DNA of 64,000 nucleotides from Panacagrimonas sp046594215 (GTDB taxonomy: Bacteria; Pseudomonadota; Gammaproteobacteria; Nevskiales; Nevskiaceae), in the NCBI GenBank assembly GCA_046594215.1, contig JBKJPX010000035.1, positions 6,377-70,376 on the forward strand, in the 5' to 3' direction. Positions 1-7,720 of the stretch are shown piece by piece; the stretch's first letter is position 1; each line of letters starts with the position of its first letter. The notes under the pieces were generated by a model. That model saw only the letters and a program-made list of their open reading frames with translations. It was not told where the DNA came from and ran no database searches. The position numbers and the translations under genes were made by a program.

Positions 1-225
1 ATGTTGATGTGCCTGATCTCCGCCGCGCTGGGCGTGGCGCTCGCCGCGGTGCTGATCCCGGTGATGACGCCGCATCTGCCCGCGGGTTTCGCCGGCATGG
101 GCCTGCGTCCCGCGACCCTGGTCAACGCGATGCTGATCGCGAGTGTGCTGGCGCTGCTGGTCGGCGCACTGCCGGCGCGGCGCGCGATGCGCCTGGACAT
201 CGTCACCGCCCTGGCCGGACATTAG
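1..225 (+). CDS. ABC transporter permease, C-terminal fragment (FtsX/MacB type)
   Basis: The window begins inside this gene; only the last 74 codons are present, and the ATG at base 1 is probably internal. The fragment has two strongly hydrophobic stretches (about residues 3-22 and 38-57). It ends in a Pro-Ala-Arg-Arg-Ala-Met-Arg-Leu-Asp segment, the usual tail of FtsX-like permeases, in which a short basic cytoplasmic helix follows the last membrane segment. The next gene, a second permease of the same family, starts 11 bases downstream, so the two are almost certainly co-transcribed parts of one MacB/LolCDE-like export or lipoprotein-handling ABC system whose ATPase lies upstream of the window. 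The substrate cannot be told. Confidence 0.8.
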   Translation: MLMCLISAALGVALAAVLIPVMTPHLPAGFAGMGLRPATLVNAMLIASVLALLVGALPARRAMRLDIVTALAGH

Positions 226-236
226 AGACGCCACGG

Positions 237-1424
237 ATGCTCAAGCAGATCCTCGCCGTTACCTGGATGAACCTGCGCTCGATCCCGAGTCGCCTGGGCA
301 CTTCGCTGGTGATCGTCGTGGGCATCGGCGGGGTGGTCGGCGTGCTGGTCGCCCTGCTCGCGATGGCGGAGGGCTTCAGGCAGACATTGTCGTCCACGGG
401 CCGGGCGGATCGCGTACTGGTGCTGCGCTCGGGTTCCAACGACGAGCTCGCGAGCGTGTTCAACATCGAGAACTGGAACATCGTGCGTGACCTGCCGGGC
501 ATCAAGCGCGACGCCAGGGGAAAGCCGCTGGCCATCGCCGAACGCTACATCCTCAGCGACGTGCGCAAGCGCGGTGAGCACACCGGGGCCAACGTGGTGG
601 TGCGCGGCACCACGCCCGACGTTTTGCGCGTGCGACCCGAGGCGAAGATCGTGGCCGGCCGCATGTTCGAGGAAGGCAAGCGCGAGATCGTGGTCGGCGC
701 CGGCGCGCTCGGGCAGTACCAGGGTCTCGAGATCGGCAGCCTCGTGGAAGTACGCGACGGCGCCTGGCCGGTGGTGGGCGTGTTCGAAACCGGCGGCGAC
801 GTGCACGAGTCCGAAATCTGGGTGGATCTCGCGAGCCTCAACCAGGCCCTGCGATCCTCGTTCTACGCCACCGCCACGATCCATCTCGAAAGTGCGAGCC
901 CGCAGGCACTCGAGGCGTTCAAGCAACACATCGCCGGCGATCCGCGCCTGAACCTGGGCGTGCAGCGCGAGCCCGATTACTACGCCTCGCGCTCGGTGGC
1001 GCTGGAAAAGTTCATCACCATCCTCGGCTACTCGGTCTCGGTGATCATGGCGATCGGCGCCGTGTTCGGCGCGCTCAACACCATGTACGCAGCGGTCTCC
1101 ACGCGCACGACCGAAATTGCGACGCTGCGCGCGATCGGTTTCAACGCTACGCCCGTGGTGATCTCCGTGTTGATCGAAGCGGTGCTGCTGGCGCTGATCG
1201 GCTCCGTGCTCGGCGCGGCGATCGCCTACGTGGTGTTCAACGGCTACACGGTGTCGACGCTCAACTTCCAGACCTTCAGCCAGGTCGCGTTCGCGTTCCG
1301 TGTGACGCCGCACCTGCTGGTGCAAGGCGTGATCTGGGCCTGCGTGATCGGACTGCTCGGCGGACTGTTCCCGGCGGTGCGCGCCGCGCGCATGTCGGTG
1401 GCCGAGGCGCTGCGCGCGAGCTGA
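237..1424 (+). CDS. ABC transporter permease, FtsX/MacB family
   Basis: 395 residues, starting at the ATG 11 bases after the previous permease stop; the longer open frame upstream overlaps that gene and is not used. One membrane segment lies near residues 20-42, then a large extracytoplasmic MacB-like periplasmic core domain (about 45-240), then three C-terminal membrane segments (about 262-290, 312-345, 360-385). This is the standard topology of FtsX-type permeases. The cytoplasmic loop Thr-Arg-Thr-Thr-Glu-Ile-Ala-Thr-Leu-Arg-Ala-Ile-Gly after the second membrane segment is the conserved coupling helix that contacts the ABC ATPase. The pair of permeases resembles heteromeric MacB-like efflux or lipoprotein-release systems. 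No ATPase or membrane-fusion gene is visible because the upstream end is cut by the window. Confidence 0.85.
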   Translation: MLKQILAVTWMNLRSIPSRLGTSLVIVVGIGGVVGVLVALLAMAEGFRQTLSSTGRADRVLVLRSGSNDELASVFNIENWNIVRDLPGIKRDARGKPLAIAERYILSDVRKRGEHTGANVVVRGTTPDVLRVRPEAKIVAGRMFEEGKREIVVGAGALGQYQGLEIGSLVEVRDGAWPVVGVFETGGDVHESEIWVDLASLNQALRSSFYATATIHLESASPQALEAFKQHIAGDPRLNLGVQREPDYYASRSVALEKFITILGYSVSVIMAIGAVFGALNTMYAAVSTRTTEIATLRAIGFNATPVVISVLIEAVLLALIGSVLGAAIAYVVFNGYTVSTLNFQTFSQVAFAFRVTPHLLVQGVIWACVIGLLGGLFPAVRAARMSVAEALRAS

Positions 1425-1881
1425 GGCGGCCCGATCGGCTCCGCAGGGCGGCGGCGTGACCGGCATCGTGAGTCGAAAAGACGGCGGCCCGCAGGAACCT
1501 GATCGACTTCACCGGCCGGCACCCATCCCGTTTTGCTCTGCAGACGAGCGGATTTGGTCGAGAACGGACAAGGATTGGCACCCGCTTTTCGCGTCAGAAA
1601 TCGTGAGCGCGGTGACAGATCCTCGACGCAAGTGCCCGCGGCGCCTGAAATAACGCTCGTGCCCGCTTCGGCGTTGCCTGCCGCGCCTTCCAGGGCCCCT
1701 TAGCCTCCAATTGCTGCGCCCGGGTTCACAGTTACCTGCCCCCTTCGGATCAAAGGCTTGAAAGCGGCGACCAAGGGCGTTGCGCCGGCCCGGGCCAGGA
1801 CTAGAGTGCTGACCAGGGCGGCATCTGCCAATCCGTTCATCAAAAAATAAAGCCCGGCACAGTTCTTGTGCGAACGAGAGC
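1425..1881. other. Long intergenic region before the GGDEF gene
   Basis: 457 bases without a credible gene on either strand; the short open frames here lack ribosome sites and family features. It presumably carries the promoter and 5' leader of the diguanylate cyclase. I looked for a c-di-GMP (GEMM) aptamer and for a sigma-54 site and found nothing convincing. A TTGGCAC at 1575-1581 has no matching -12 GC element. Confidence 0.5.
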
Positions 1882-3117
1882 ATGCGACACGACCTCCTCC
1901 TCGAAAACACGCTAGAGCCGACCGGCGTCCACGCCGAACTGGAGCGACTGACGGGCGAGCGTGGCAGCAGGAAGCTGAGGCTGTCGCTGGCCTTCGACGG
2001 CACGCTGGAACCCGCCTTCCTGCGGCATCGCGCGGAGTCGGTGCTGATGCTCCAGCGGATCGCGATGATCCTGGGGATGGTGTTGTACTCGATATATTTC
2101 GCGCACGATTTCGCGACCACCCGTCTCTACGCGGACCCGCTGATCTGGGGAACGCTGTCTGCGTTCGCCGTGCCCGGCAACCTCGCCCTGTTCATCGCCA
2201 CCTTCCTGCGCGAACCGTGGCGCTACACCTTGATCGTCGCGCGCGTCGGCGCGCTGTTCCACACTTTCGGGATGCTGCTGCTCACCGGCCTGGCCGCCAA
2301 ACGCGGAACCGAGGTGCCGTTCCAGTTCCTGACCATCCAGCTGCTGTACGACTTCTTCCTGCTGGGCCTGGTCTGGTCCGAGGCCAACGTGCTGGCGATG
2401 TTGACGATGGCCACCTCACCGATGCTGATGATGATTCTGCAGCGCAGCGAGGCGCAGGTATTCGACTTCACGTTCTTTGTCACCGCGACGGCGGTCCTGA
2501 GCAGCATCGGATGCCACCTGCAGGAGCGCGCCCAGCGGGTGTCCTGGTTGCGTGCGCAGTTGCTGCAGTCGATGTCGGAACGCGACCCGCTGACCAGCGT
2601 CTACAACCACCGCAGCTTCTACTCGCGCGGCGACAAGCTGATCCGCCAGGCGCGCCGAGAAGGCCGCAACGTCGCCGTGCTGGGCGTCGACATCGACTAC
2701 TTCAAGCGCTTCAACGACGTCTACGGCCATCTCGCCGGCGACGAGTGCCTGCGCCAGGTCGCGAACATCGTGGCGGAGCATGCGCGTCGCCCGCTCGACC
2801 TGGCAGGCCGCCTGGGCGGCGAAGAGTTCGCGGTATTCCTGTACGACACCAACCGGGCGAACGCGCTGTCGCGCGCCGAGGACCTGCGCGAGGCCGTGAA
2901 GGCCCTGCATATTCCGGGGAAGGTGCGCATCACCGTGAGCGTCGGCGTGGCCACGGCCACGCCACTGGACGCAGTCACGATGGAAGCGATGGTCGGCCAG
3001 GCGGACGTGGCGCTGTACCGGGCCAAGCACGACCAGCGCGACTGCGTGCGCGAATGGGCCGACAACAAGGTGCGCCCTTCGCTGCAGCTGGTCTCCGGCT
3101 CGCCCCCTCCTTCCTGA
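1882..3117 (+). CDS. Membrane-bound diguanylate cyclase (GGDEF)
   Basis: 411 residues. The N-terminal half holds several hydrophobic segments (about residues 58-80, 90-112, 118-140, 150-175 and 190-210), consistent with a multi-pass sensor module. The C-terminal half (about 235-395) is a GGDEF domain that makes cyclic di-GMP from two GTP. The signature is Gly-Gly-Glu-Glu-Phe at residues 312-316, an active variant. The metal-binding Val-Asp-Ile-Asp-Tyr-Phe-Lys segment lies upstream. An RxxD inhibitory site (R303-D306) sits exactly five residues before GGEEF, so product inhibition is likely. The sensor input is not recognised. The gene stands alone, convergent with the TonB operon, with a large inverted repeat between them. 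Confidence 0.9.
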   Translation: MRHDLLLENTLEPTGVHAELERLTGERGSRKLRLSLAFDGTLEPAFLRHRAESVLMLQRIAMILGMVLYSIYFAHDFATTRLYADPLIWGTLSAFAVPGNLALFIATFLREPWRYTLIVARVGALFHTFGMLLLTGLAAKRGTEVPFQFLTIQLLYDFFLLGLVWSEANVLAMLTMATSPMLMMILQRSEAQVFDFTFFVTATAVLSSIGCHLQERAQRVSWLRAQLLQSMSERDPLTSVYNHRSFYSRGDKLIRQARREGRNVAVLGVDIDYFKRFNDVYGHLAGDECLRQVANIVAEHARRPLDLAGRLGGEEFAVFLYDTNRANALSRAEDLREAVKALHIPGKVRITVSVGVATATPLDAVTMEAMVGQADVALYRAKHDQRDCVREWADNKVRPSLQLVSGSPPPS

Positions 3118-3122
3118 CCGGG

Positions 3123-3194
3123 AGTGGCGTGCGCACCGCGCACGAAAGGCGGGCCTCCGGGATCCACCGAAAGGCGCGCGGTGCGCACGCCACT
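3123..3194. repeat. Perfect 19-bp inverted repeat between convergent genes
   Basis: Arms 3123-3141 and 3176-3194 are perfect complements (19 of 19), separated by 34 bases. The loop contains CGAAAGGC twice in direct orientation. It lies between the stops of two convergent genes, begins six bases after the GGDEF stop and ends just before the stop of the TPR-DUF1329 gene. A bidirectional terminator or REP-like palindrome is the likely role; there is no clear T-run on either side. Confidence 0.6.
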
Positions 3195-3196
3195 GC

Positions 3197-5920
3197 CTAC
3201 CGCAGGTACTGAGCCTCGACGCTCGCTGGATTGAACTCCGATTTCTTCATCGGCCCGTCGTAGCGCGTCGGCGGCTCCTGTCCCACCAAACGGCTGGCGA
3301 AGTAACGGCCGTCCTGCAGGTCGTAGGTGATCACCGGCAGGCAGTTGGCGGCCTGCGCGTCGTACAACGGCAGCAGGTGCCCTTCCTGGAAGCGCCACAG
3401 CTTGCCCGCGCGATCGTAGTTCTCGACCAGCACCACGTTCCAGGAATCCTCGTCGACGTAGAAGACCCGCTGACCGAAGCTGTGCTTCTTGCCGCCGCGC
3501 TCCGTGGCCTCGATGACCCAGACACGGTGCAGCTCGTAGCGCGTGGCTTCTGGGTTGAAAATCCCGCGCGTCAGCAGGCTCGGGTAGGTGTGGCTGCCGT
3601 CGGAGAGACGGTAGCCGTTGTACGGCAGGATCAGTTCGCGCTTGCCCACGAGCTTCCACACGTAGCGGTCGAAAGCGCCGTTGTACATGTCGACCATGTC
3701 GACGAAGTACATGCCGTCGGTGGCCGGGAAAGGCTGGTCGTAGCCCACCGGCGGAATGCGGAACAGCTTGCCGGTGCCGGGCGGGCCGACCCAGATCGCG
3801 CGGGCGTCCTTTGCCGAATTCGCGGTCTCGTGCACCAGGGCCACGAAGTTGTTCACGCCCACGCCCGTGAAGCGCAGCAGGTAGTACAGCAGGATGTTCT
3901 GCGACCCGATGTCGACCGGGTCCGCAGTGTTGCCGTAGCGGAAGTACACGCGTTCGTCGAGGCGCACGTCGAGCGTGGTCTTGCCGTCCGCACCGAGCAC
4001 GTACTGGCGGCTGCGCGCCTCGGTGGTGTTGCCGCGATAGCGCGTGCGATGGTTCCACATGACCTCGACGCCGGACTCCGGCTTCGGGAAGGGCACGCCG
4101 AGCTTCGCGCCCACCAGGGAATCGGAACCCGTGAGCTTCGCGCGCCCGATATTGCCCTGGCTCGCGTCGTAGATCGCCTGCGGATACGCCACGCCGCGAC
4201 GCGTCACGTACACCGGCATGCGATAGCCCGGGTAGCGCGACAGCAGCTGCTGGTGCCCGATCGAAAGCTGCGCCTTGTACTGCGCGAAATTGGCGCCGGT
4301 GATCGTGAACTGGGGGCGGTCGGACGGATAAGGATCGACCAGCCGCTGGCCCTTGGTGAAACCGGCCGGCCATTGCGAGGGCGTGAGCCCCCCGGTCCAT
4401 GTCGGGATCGTGCCGAGGGCGTTGCCGTTGCGTTCCGCGCCGATCGGCGTGAGCTCTCCGCTGCCGCCCGCACCGCGCGTCGACGTCACGCTGCTGCTGC
4501 CGCCAGCGACACTGTCGGTGGCGACGACGGTCTCGCTCGCGGCCGGCAGGTTCACGCCGGGTCCGAGCAGGCGGCTGCTCAGCGCCACGTCGTCCGCCTC
4601 GCGTCGCGCCGTCTGTGCCGCCGCGGCGAGCGCCTGCTCGCGCGCGCGGCCCGATTCCAGATACGTGATCCAGTCGCCCGCGAGCTTTTTCTGCGGCGCG
4701 TATTGACCGGCCTCCTTGAATGCGCCGAGCGCGCCGTCGACGTCGGCAAGCTGGTAGCGGGCCAGGCCCAGGTTCATCAGCAGCGGGCCCGATTTGCCGC
4801 CGAGCTGCATCGCCTGCGCGAGTGCCTGCGAGGCGTGCGCGTAGTCCTCGCGCTCGAGCTGCAGCTGCGCCATCTGCTCGTAGAGTTCGCGCGAGGGCTT
4901 TGCGACCGAAAGATCGTTGAGCACGACCAGTGCGAGCTTGGGTTCGCGCGCACGCACCCATAGCGCCGCGAGCAGTTTCTGGTTGTCGGCGTTCTTCGCC
5001 ACCTGCCCGCCCTGCATCCAGCCCTGCAGCACCGAGCCGGCCTCGAACGGCGCACCGATCTGTCCGGTGAGCGTGACCAGGCGCAGGCGATCCTCTGCGC
5101 TCGTGAGGTACCCGAGGCGACTGGCGATCTCCATCGTCGCCTGCGCGCGTTCCTTGTTTCCGGCCTTCAGATACAGCGCCGACAGCTGCAGCCAGGCCTC
5201 GCGCTGCGCCGAGTTGCCCTTGAGCTGCTGCTCGAGCAGCTTTGCCGCATCGCCTTCCTGCCCCGCGCCGATCAGCGCGGCGACCAGCGCCTTGCGCCAG
5301 GTCGGATCCGGCTTTGGCGAGGCCGCGATGCCCTTCTGCAGCAGCGGCACCGCCTCCTTGTAGCGCCTGTTCTCGAGGTAGGCCGCGCCCAGGGCGACGA
5401 GGATCTCGGGGGTTGCGCTGCCCGATTTCACGAGTGCTTCGAGTTGCGGCACCTGCTGCTTGATGTCGCCGCCGGCCATCGTCAACGCGGCGAGATCCTT
5501 CTTCATCATCTCCGCCGCCGGGCCGGACAACGCGCCGATCTTGATCGCCTCCTGCAACAGGCGCTGCGCCTCCTTGTAGTCCTTCTTCTCGACCGCGGTA
5601 GCCGCAAGGTCGCGCAGCAGCATCGCGCGCGCGTAGGGGTCGGTGGTGGACCTGAGCAGGACGGCCGGATCCTGCGCCTTGGTCTGCTCGGGAGGAGCTG
5701 CGACTTCGCGGACTTCACTCTTGTATTGGTCTGCCATCACCACGTCGGAAAGGCACAGCAGGCCAACAGCCACCGCCCACCCGCGCGACAGCGCCCGGCC
5801 GGTTAAGGCGCGCGAAGCGTCGCCTTGAACCGGCCGAATTAGTCCGGCGCGCCGCCAGCGTCGCCCTCCGCCGGCGAACGCCCAGCGCGGCGCTCCCGGA
5901 TTAGTTCCAGTTATAGACAC
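3197..5920 (-). CDS. TPR repeat protein fused to a DUF1329 domain, last gene of the TonB operon
   Basis: Up to 907 residues. Residues about 105-415 are a run of TPR-like helical repeats, 440-490 is an Ala/Gly/Ser-rich linker, and 490-907 matches DUF1329 (Thr-Pro-Ile-Gly-Ala-Glu-Arg-X-Gly-Asn start, many Tyr/Arg/Asp-rich strands), a secreted domain of unknown function otherwise found as a separate protein of about 450 residues. In related TtpC-type TonB operons the last gene normally encodes a TPR protein alone, so this looks like a fusion. The start is uncertain: the open frame begins at a GTG (5918-5920) that overlaps tonB by 20 bases, but a secretion signal-like segment (about 44-63, ending Val-Met-Ala) and a stem-loop at 5797-5835 suggest a later non-ATG start near 5791. 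Likely periplasmic. Confidence 0.8.
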   Translation of the reverse strand: MSITGTNPGAPRWAFAGGGRRWRRAGLIRPVQGDASRALTGRALSRGWAVAVGLLCLSDVVMADQYKSEVREVAAPPEQTKAQDPAVLLRSTTDPYARAMLLRDLAATAVEKKDYKEAQRLLQEAIKIGALSGPAAEMMKKDLAALTMAGGDIKQQVPQLEALVKSGSATPEILVALGAAYLENRRYKEAVPLLQKGIAASPKPDPTWRKALVAALIGAGQEGDAAKLLEQQLKGNSAQREAWLQLSALYLKAGNKERAQATMEIASRLGYLTSAEDRLRLVTLTGQIGAPFEAGSVLQGWMQGGQVAKNADNQKLLAALWVRAREPKLALVVLNDLSVAKPSRELYEQMAQLQLEREDYAHASQALAQAMQLGGKSGPLLMNLGLARYQLADVDGALGAFKEAGQYAPQKKLAGDWITYLESGRAREQALAAAAQTARREADDVALSSRLLGPGVNLPAASETVVATDSVAGGSSSVTSTRGAGGSGELTPIGAERNGNALGTIPTWTGGLTPSQWPAGFTKGQRLVDPYPSDRPQFTITGANFAQYKAQLSIGHQQLLSRYPGYRMPVYVTRRGVAYPQAIYDASQGNIGRAKLTGSDSLVGAKLGVPFPKPESGVEVMWNHRTRYRGNTTEARSRQYVLGADGKTTLDVRLDERVYFRYGNTADPVDIGSQNILLYYLLRFTGVGVNNFVALVHETANSAKDARAIWVGPPGTGKLFRIPPVGYDQPFPATDGMYFVDMVDMYNGAFDRYVWKLVGKRELILPYNGYRLSDGSHTYPSLLTRGIFNPEATRYELHRVWVIEATERGGKKHSFGQRVFYVDEDSWNVVLVENYDRAGKLWRFQEGHLLPLYDAQAANCLPVITYDLQDGRYFASRLVGQEPPTRYDGPMKKSEFNPASVEAQYLR
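5797..5835 (-). promoter_or_regulatory. Stem-loop between tonB and the TPR-DUF1329 gene
   Basis: GGCCGGTTAAGGCG (5797-5810) pairs with CGCCTTGAACCGGCC (5821-5835), a 14-bp stem with one bulged base and a 10-base loop. It lies after the tonB stop and before the signal peptide of the next gene. It may be an mRNA processing or attenuation structure, and it argues that translation of the downstream gene starts after it. Confidence 0.45.
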
Positions 5921-6635
5921 AGTCTTCGTGGTTCATCGGCACGCGCTGCTTCACTTCAGCAGCCTTGCCCGTCGGTTCGTAGATCCAGTTGGTGATGCTC
6001 TCGACGGCCGCCGCCTCGAACACGCCGCGCGGATCGGCATCCACGATGCGGATGTTTTGCACGCGTCCGTTGGGCATCACGATGAATACCGCCTCGACCC
6101 AGCCATTGAGCTTCTGCTTGCAGGCCCAGTCGGGCATCTGCGGTCGCGCGGTCGACAGCGGCACCAGCGGCTTGCCCTTCCAGCCTGCACCGCCGTTGCC
6201 GCCACCCGAACCTGCCCCCGAGCCCGTACCCGCAGCACCGTTGCCGAAACCGCCGAACGAACCGGCCTTGCCCAGCGACAACCCTGCCGCGCCCAGGTTG
6301 ATGGGCACCGCGATGTTTCCGACCTCGACCGGATCGACGACCAGGGTGGGCATGTTCAGCGCGGGCAGGTCGGGCCGCCCGAGCGCCGGCGGCGCCGCCG
6401 GGGGCGGTGGTGGCGAATTCTCCACGGACTTCAACACGTCCTTGGGCTGCTCCGAGGGCGGCTCCACCCTGACGATGTCGACCGCGTCGAGCGTGCGCTG
6501 CGGGCCCAGGCCCTCGCCCTCCGGCCCCCGGATGATCCAGCCGAGCAGCAGGAACAACAAGGCCGTGAACAGCAGGCCGAAGACGGGCAGCACGAGCCAG
6601 CGCTTGCGACCCCGATCCTGCATCGCGCTGCTCAT
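5901..6635 (-). CDS. tonB: TonB family energy transducer
   Basis: 244 residues from the ATG at 6635, 25 bases after exbD; the longer frame upstream overlaps exbD and is rejected. A single N-terminal membrane anchor (about residues 12-32) is followed by a Pro-rich stretch (about 68-85), a Gly-rich linker (about 125-155), and a C-terminal TonB domain (about 165-244) ending Cys-Val-Tyr-Asn-Trp-Asn. The short Pro-rich region and this C-terminus resemble the TonB2 subclass that works with TtpC. It carries proton-motive energy from ExbB/ExbD to TonB-dependent outer membrane receptors; no receptor gene lies in the window. Confidence 0.88.
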   Translation of the reverse strand: MSSAMQDRGRKRWLVLPVFGLLFTALLFLLLGWIIRGPEGEGLGPQRTLDAVDIVRVEPPSEQPKDVLKSVENSPPPPPAAPPALGRPDLPALNMPTLVVDPVEVGNIAVPINLGAAGLSLGKAGSFGGFGNGAAGTGSGAGSGGGNGGAGWKGKPLVPLSTARPQMPDWACKQKLNGWVEAVFIVMPNGRVQNIRIVDADPRGVFEAAAVESITNWIYEPTGKAAEVKQRVPMNHEDCVYNWN

Positions 6636-6660
6636 CGTGGGCCTGGGATCCGTGGCGGGA

Positions 6661-7065
6661 CTACTTGGGCGTGGCCGCGATCGAGACGTCCGGCACGCCG
6701 GCAAGGCGCGCCTGGTCCATCGCCTCGACCATCAGGCCCGCGCGCGCATCCTGGTCGGCCTGGATCACGACCACGGCCTTGGGCTTGTCGCGGCGCATGC
6801 GTTCAATCTCCGCACGCAGGCGGCGGATGTCGACGTGCTGGCGGTTGATCCAGATCTCGTTCTGCGCGGAGATGGCCACGAAAATGCTGGTCTTGTCCTC
6901 CTGCTTGGCAGTCTTGGCCGCGGGCTTGTTCACACGGATGCCGGACTCCTGTACGAAGGCGGCGGCGATGATGAAGAAGATCAGCAGGTTCATCACGAAG
7001 TCGAGCATCGGCGCGAGGTCGATGCCGGTGTCTTCGGGCGGTGGATTGTGGCGGCGGAACTTCAT
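6661..7065 (-). CDS. exbD: ExbD biopolymer transport protein
   Basis: 134 residues with a single N-terminal membrane helix (about 17-38) carrying the essential proton-path aspartate (D22 in Ala-Pro-Met-Leu-Asp-Phe-Val-Met-Asn), then a periplasmic domain. It forms the proton channel with ExbB and drives TonB. The gene sits between exbB and tonB. The start codon has no obvious Shine-Dalgarno sequence; the bases upstream belong to an imperfect inverted repeat filling the exbB-exbD gap (7068-7178). Confidence 0.9.
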   Translation of the reverse strand: MKFRRHNPPPEDTGIDLAPMLDFVMNLLIFFIIAAAFVQESGIRVNKPAAKTAKQEDKTSIFVAISAQNEIWINRQHVDIRRLRAEIERMRRDKPKAVVVIQADQDARAGLMVEAMDQARLAGVPDVSIAATPK

Positions 7066-7067
7066 AA

Positions 7068-7178
7068 AAGCAGTTGCCCGTTGTCGGTCTCAGTCTCAGT
7101 GGACGAGTCGAGCGCTCCGCGCTGGGGGATGAAGGCAACCCTGAACGGGCCACTGACACTGACAACTGGCATCTGCTT
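7068..7178. repeat. CAGTG-rich imperfect inverted repeat, copy A
   Basis: Left arm 7068-7102 and right arm 7150-7178 are imperfectly complementary: both can be read as AAGCAG, TGCC, GTTGTC, then CAGT units. It fills almost all of the exbB-exbD gap inside the operon. A related element lies at 16113-16204, in the same position relative to transcription of its neighbours. Confidence 0.55.
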
Positions 7179-7180
7179 CT

Positions 7181-7720
7181 TCATCCTGGCGCGATCAGGT
7201 CATGCAAGCGCTCGGCCTCGACCCGCACGCGTGACTGGAACAGGTTCGAGAAGAACAGGCCGATCACGCTGACCACGAGCCCGGCCATCGTGGCGATCAT
7301 CGCGTGCGAGATGCCGTCCGCCATGGCGCGCGTGTCGCCGCCGCGGCTGAAGGCCATCGCGTCGAACACCTGCAGCATGCCCATCACGGTGCCGAGCAGG
7401 CCCAGCAGCGGCGCCATCGGCACCATGACCTTGATGATGGGCAGGCCGTTCTCCAGGCCCACGCGCAGTTGCGAGATCAGCGCGATGCGCACGCGCTGCG
7501 CAACCCAGGAGTGCCGCTCGGTGCGCGCGCTCCACTGCGCGAGCGCCTCGGTGCGTGCCTTTGGATAGATGCGCCACAGGTACCAGGCGCGTTCCATCGC
7601 GACGGTGATCAGTACCGCACAGGCGGCGAGTATCCAGCGTGTCACCCAGCCGCCGGCGTCGAGAAAGTCGCCGAGCGTGTCGTACTGGATCGCGAAGGCC
7701 TCGAAGGCGAGATCAAGCAC
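7181..7720 (-). CDS. exbB: ExbB/TolQ/MotA family proton channel protein
   Basis: 179 residues with membrane segments near 25-45, 95-118 and 135-160 and the family core Ala-Pro-Leu-Leu-Gly-Leu-Leu-Gly-Thr-Val-x-Gly-Met (about 103-115). It is the small ExbB of a TtpC-type TonB system and forms the proton-conducting complex with ExbD. Its start overlaps the end of ttpC by 8 bases, so translation is probably coupled. An unusually long 115-base gap filled by a repeat follows before exbD. Confidence 0.9.
   Translation of the reverse strand: MLDLAFEAFAIQYDTLGDFLDAGGWVTRWILAACAVLITVAMERAWYLWRIYPKARTEALAQWSARTERHSWVAQRVRIALISQLRVGLENGLPIIKVMVPMAPLLGLLGTVMGMLQVFDAMAFSRGGDTRAMADGISHAMIATMAGLVVSVIGLFFSNLFQSRVRVEAERLHDLIAPG

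Noticed and set aside
1575..1591. TTGGCAC resembling a sigma-54 promoter upstream of the GGDEF gene
   Set aside because: The -12 element lacks the essential GC at the right distance, and it lies about 290 bases from the start codon.
1680..1880. Possible c-di-GMP riboswitch in the GGDEF leader
   Set aside because: The conserved GEMM bases and paired arms could not be found.
2721..4961. Minus-strand open frame of 746 codons across the GGDEF/TPR-DUF1329 boundary
   Set aside because: Overlaps two supported genes in another phase, very Arg/Ala-rich, no motifs.
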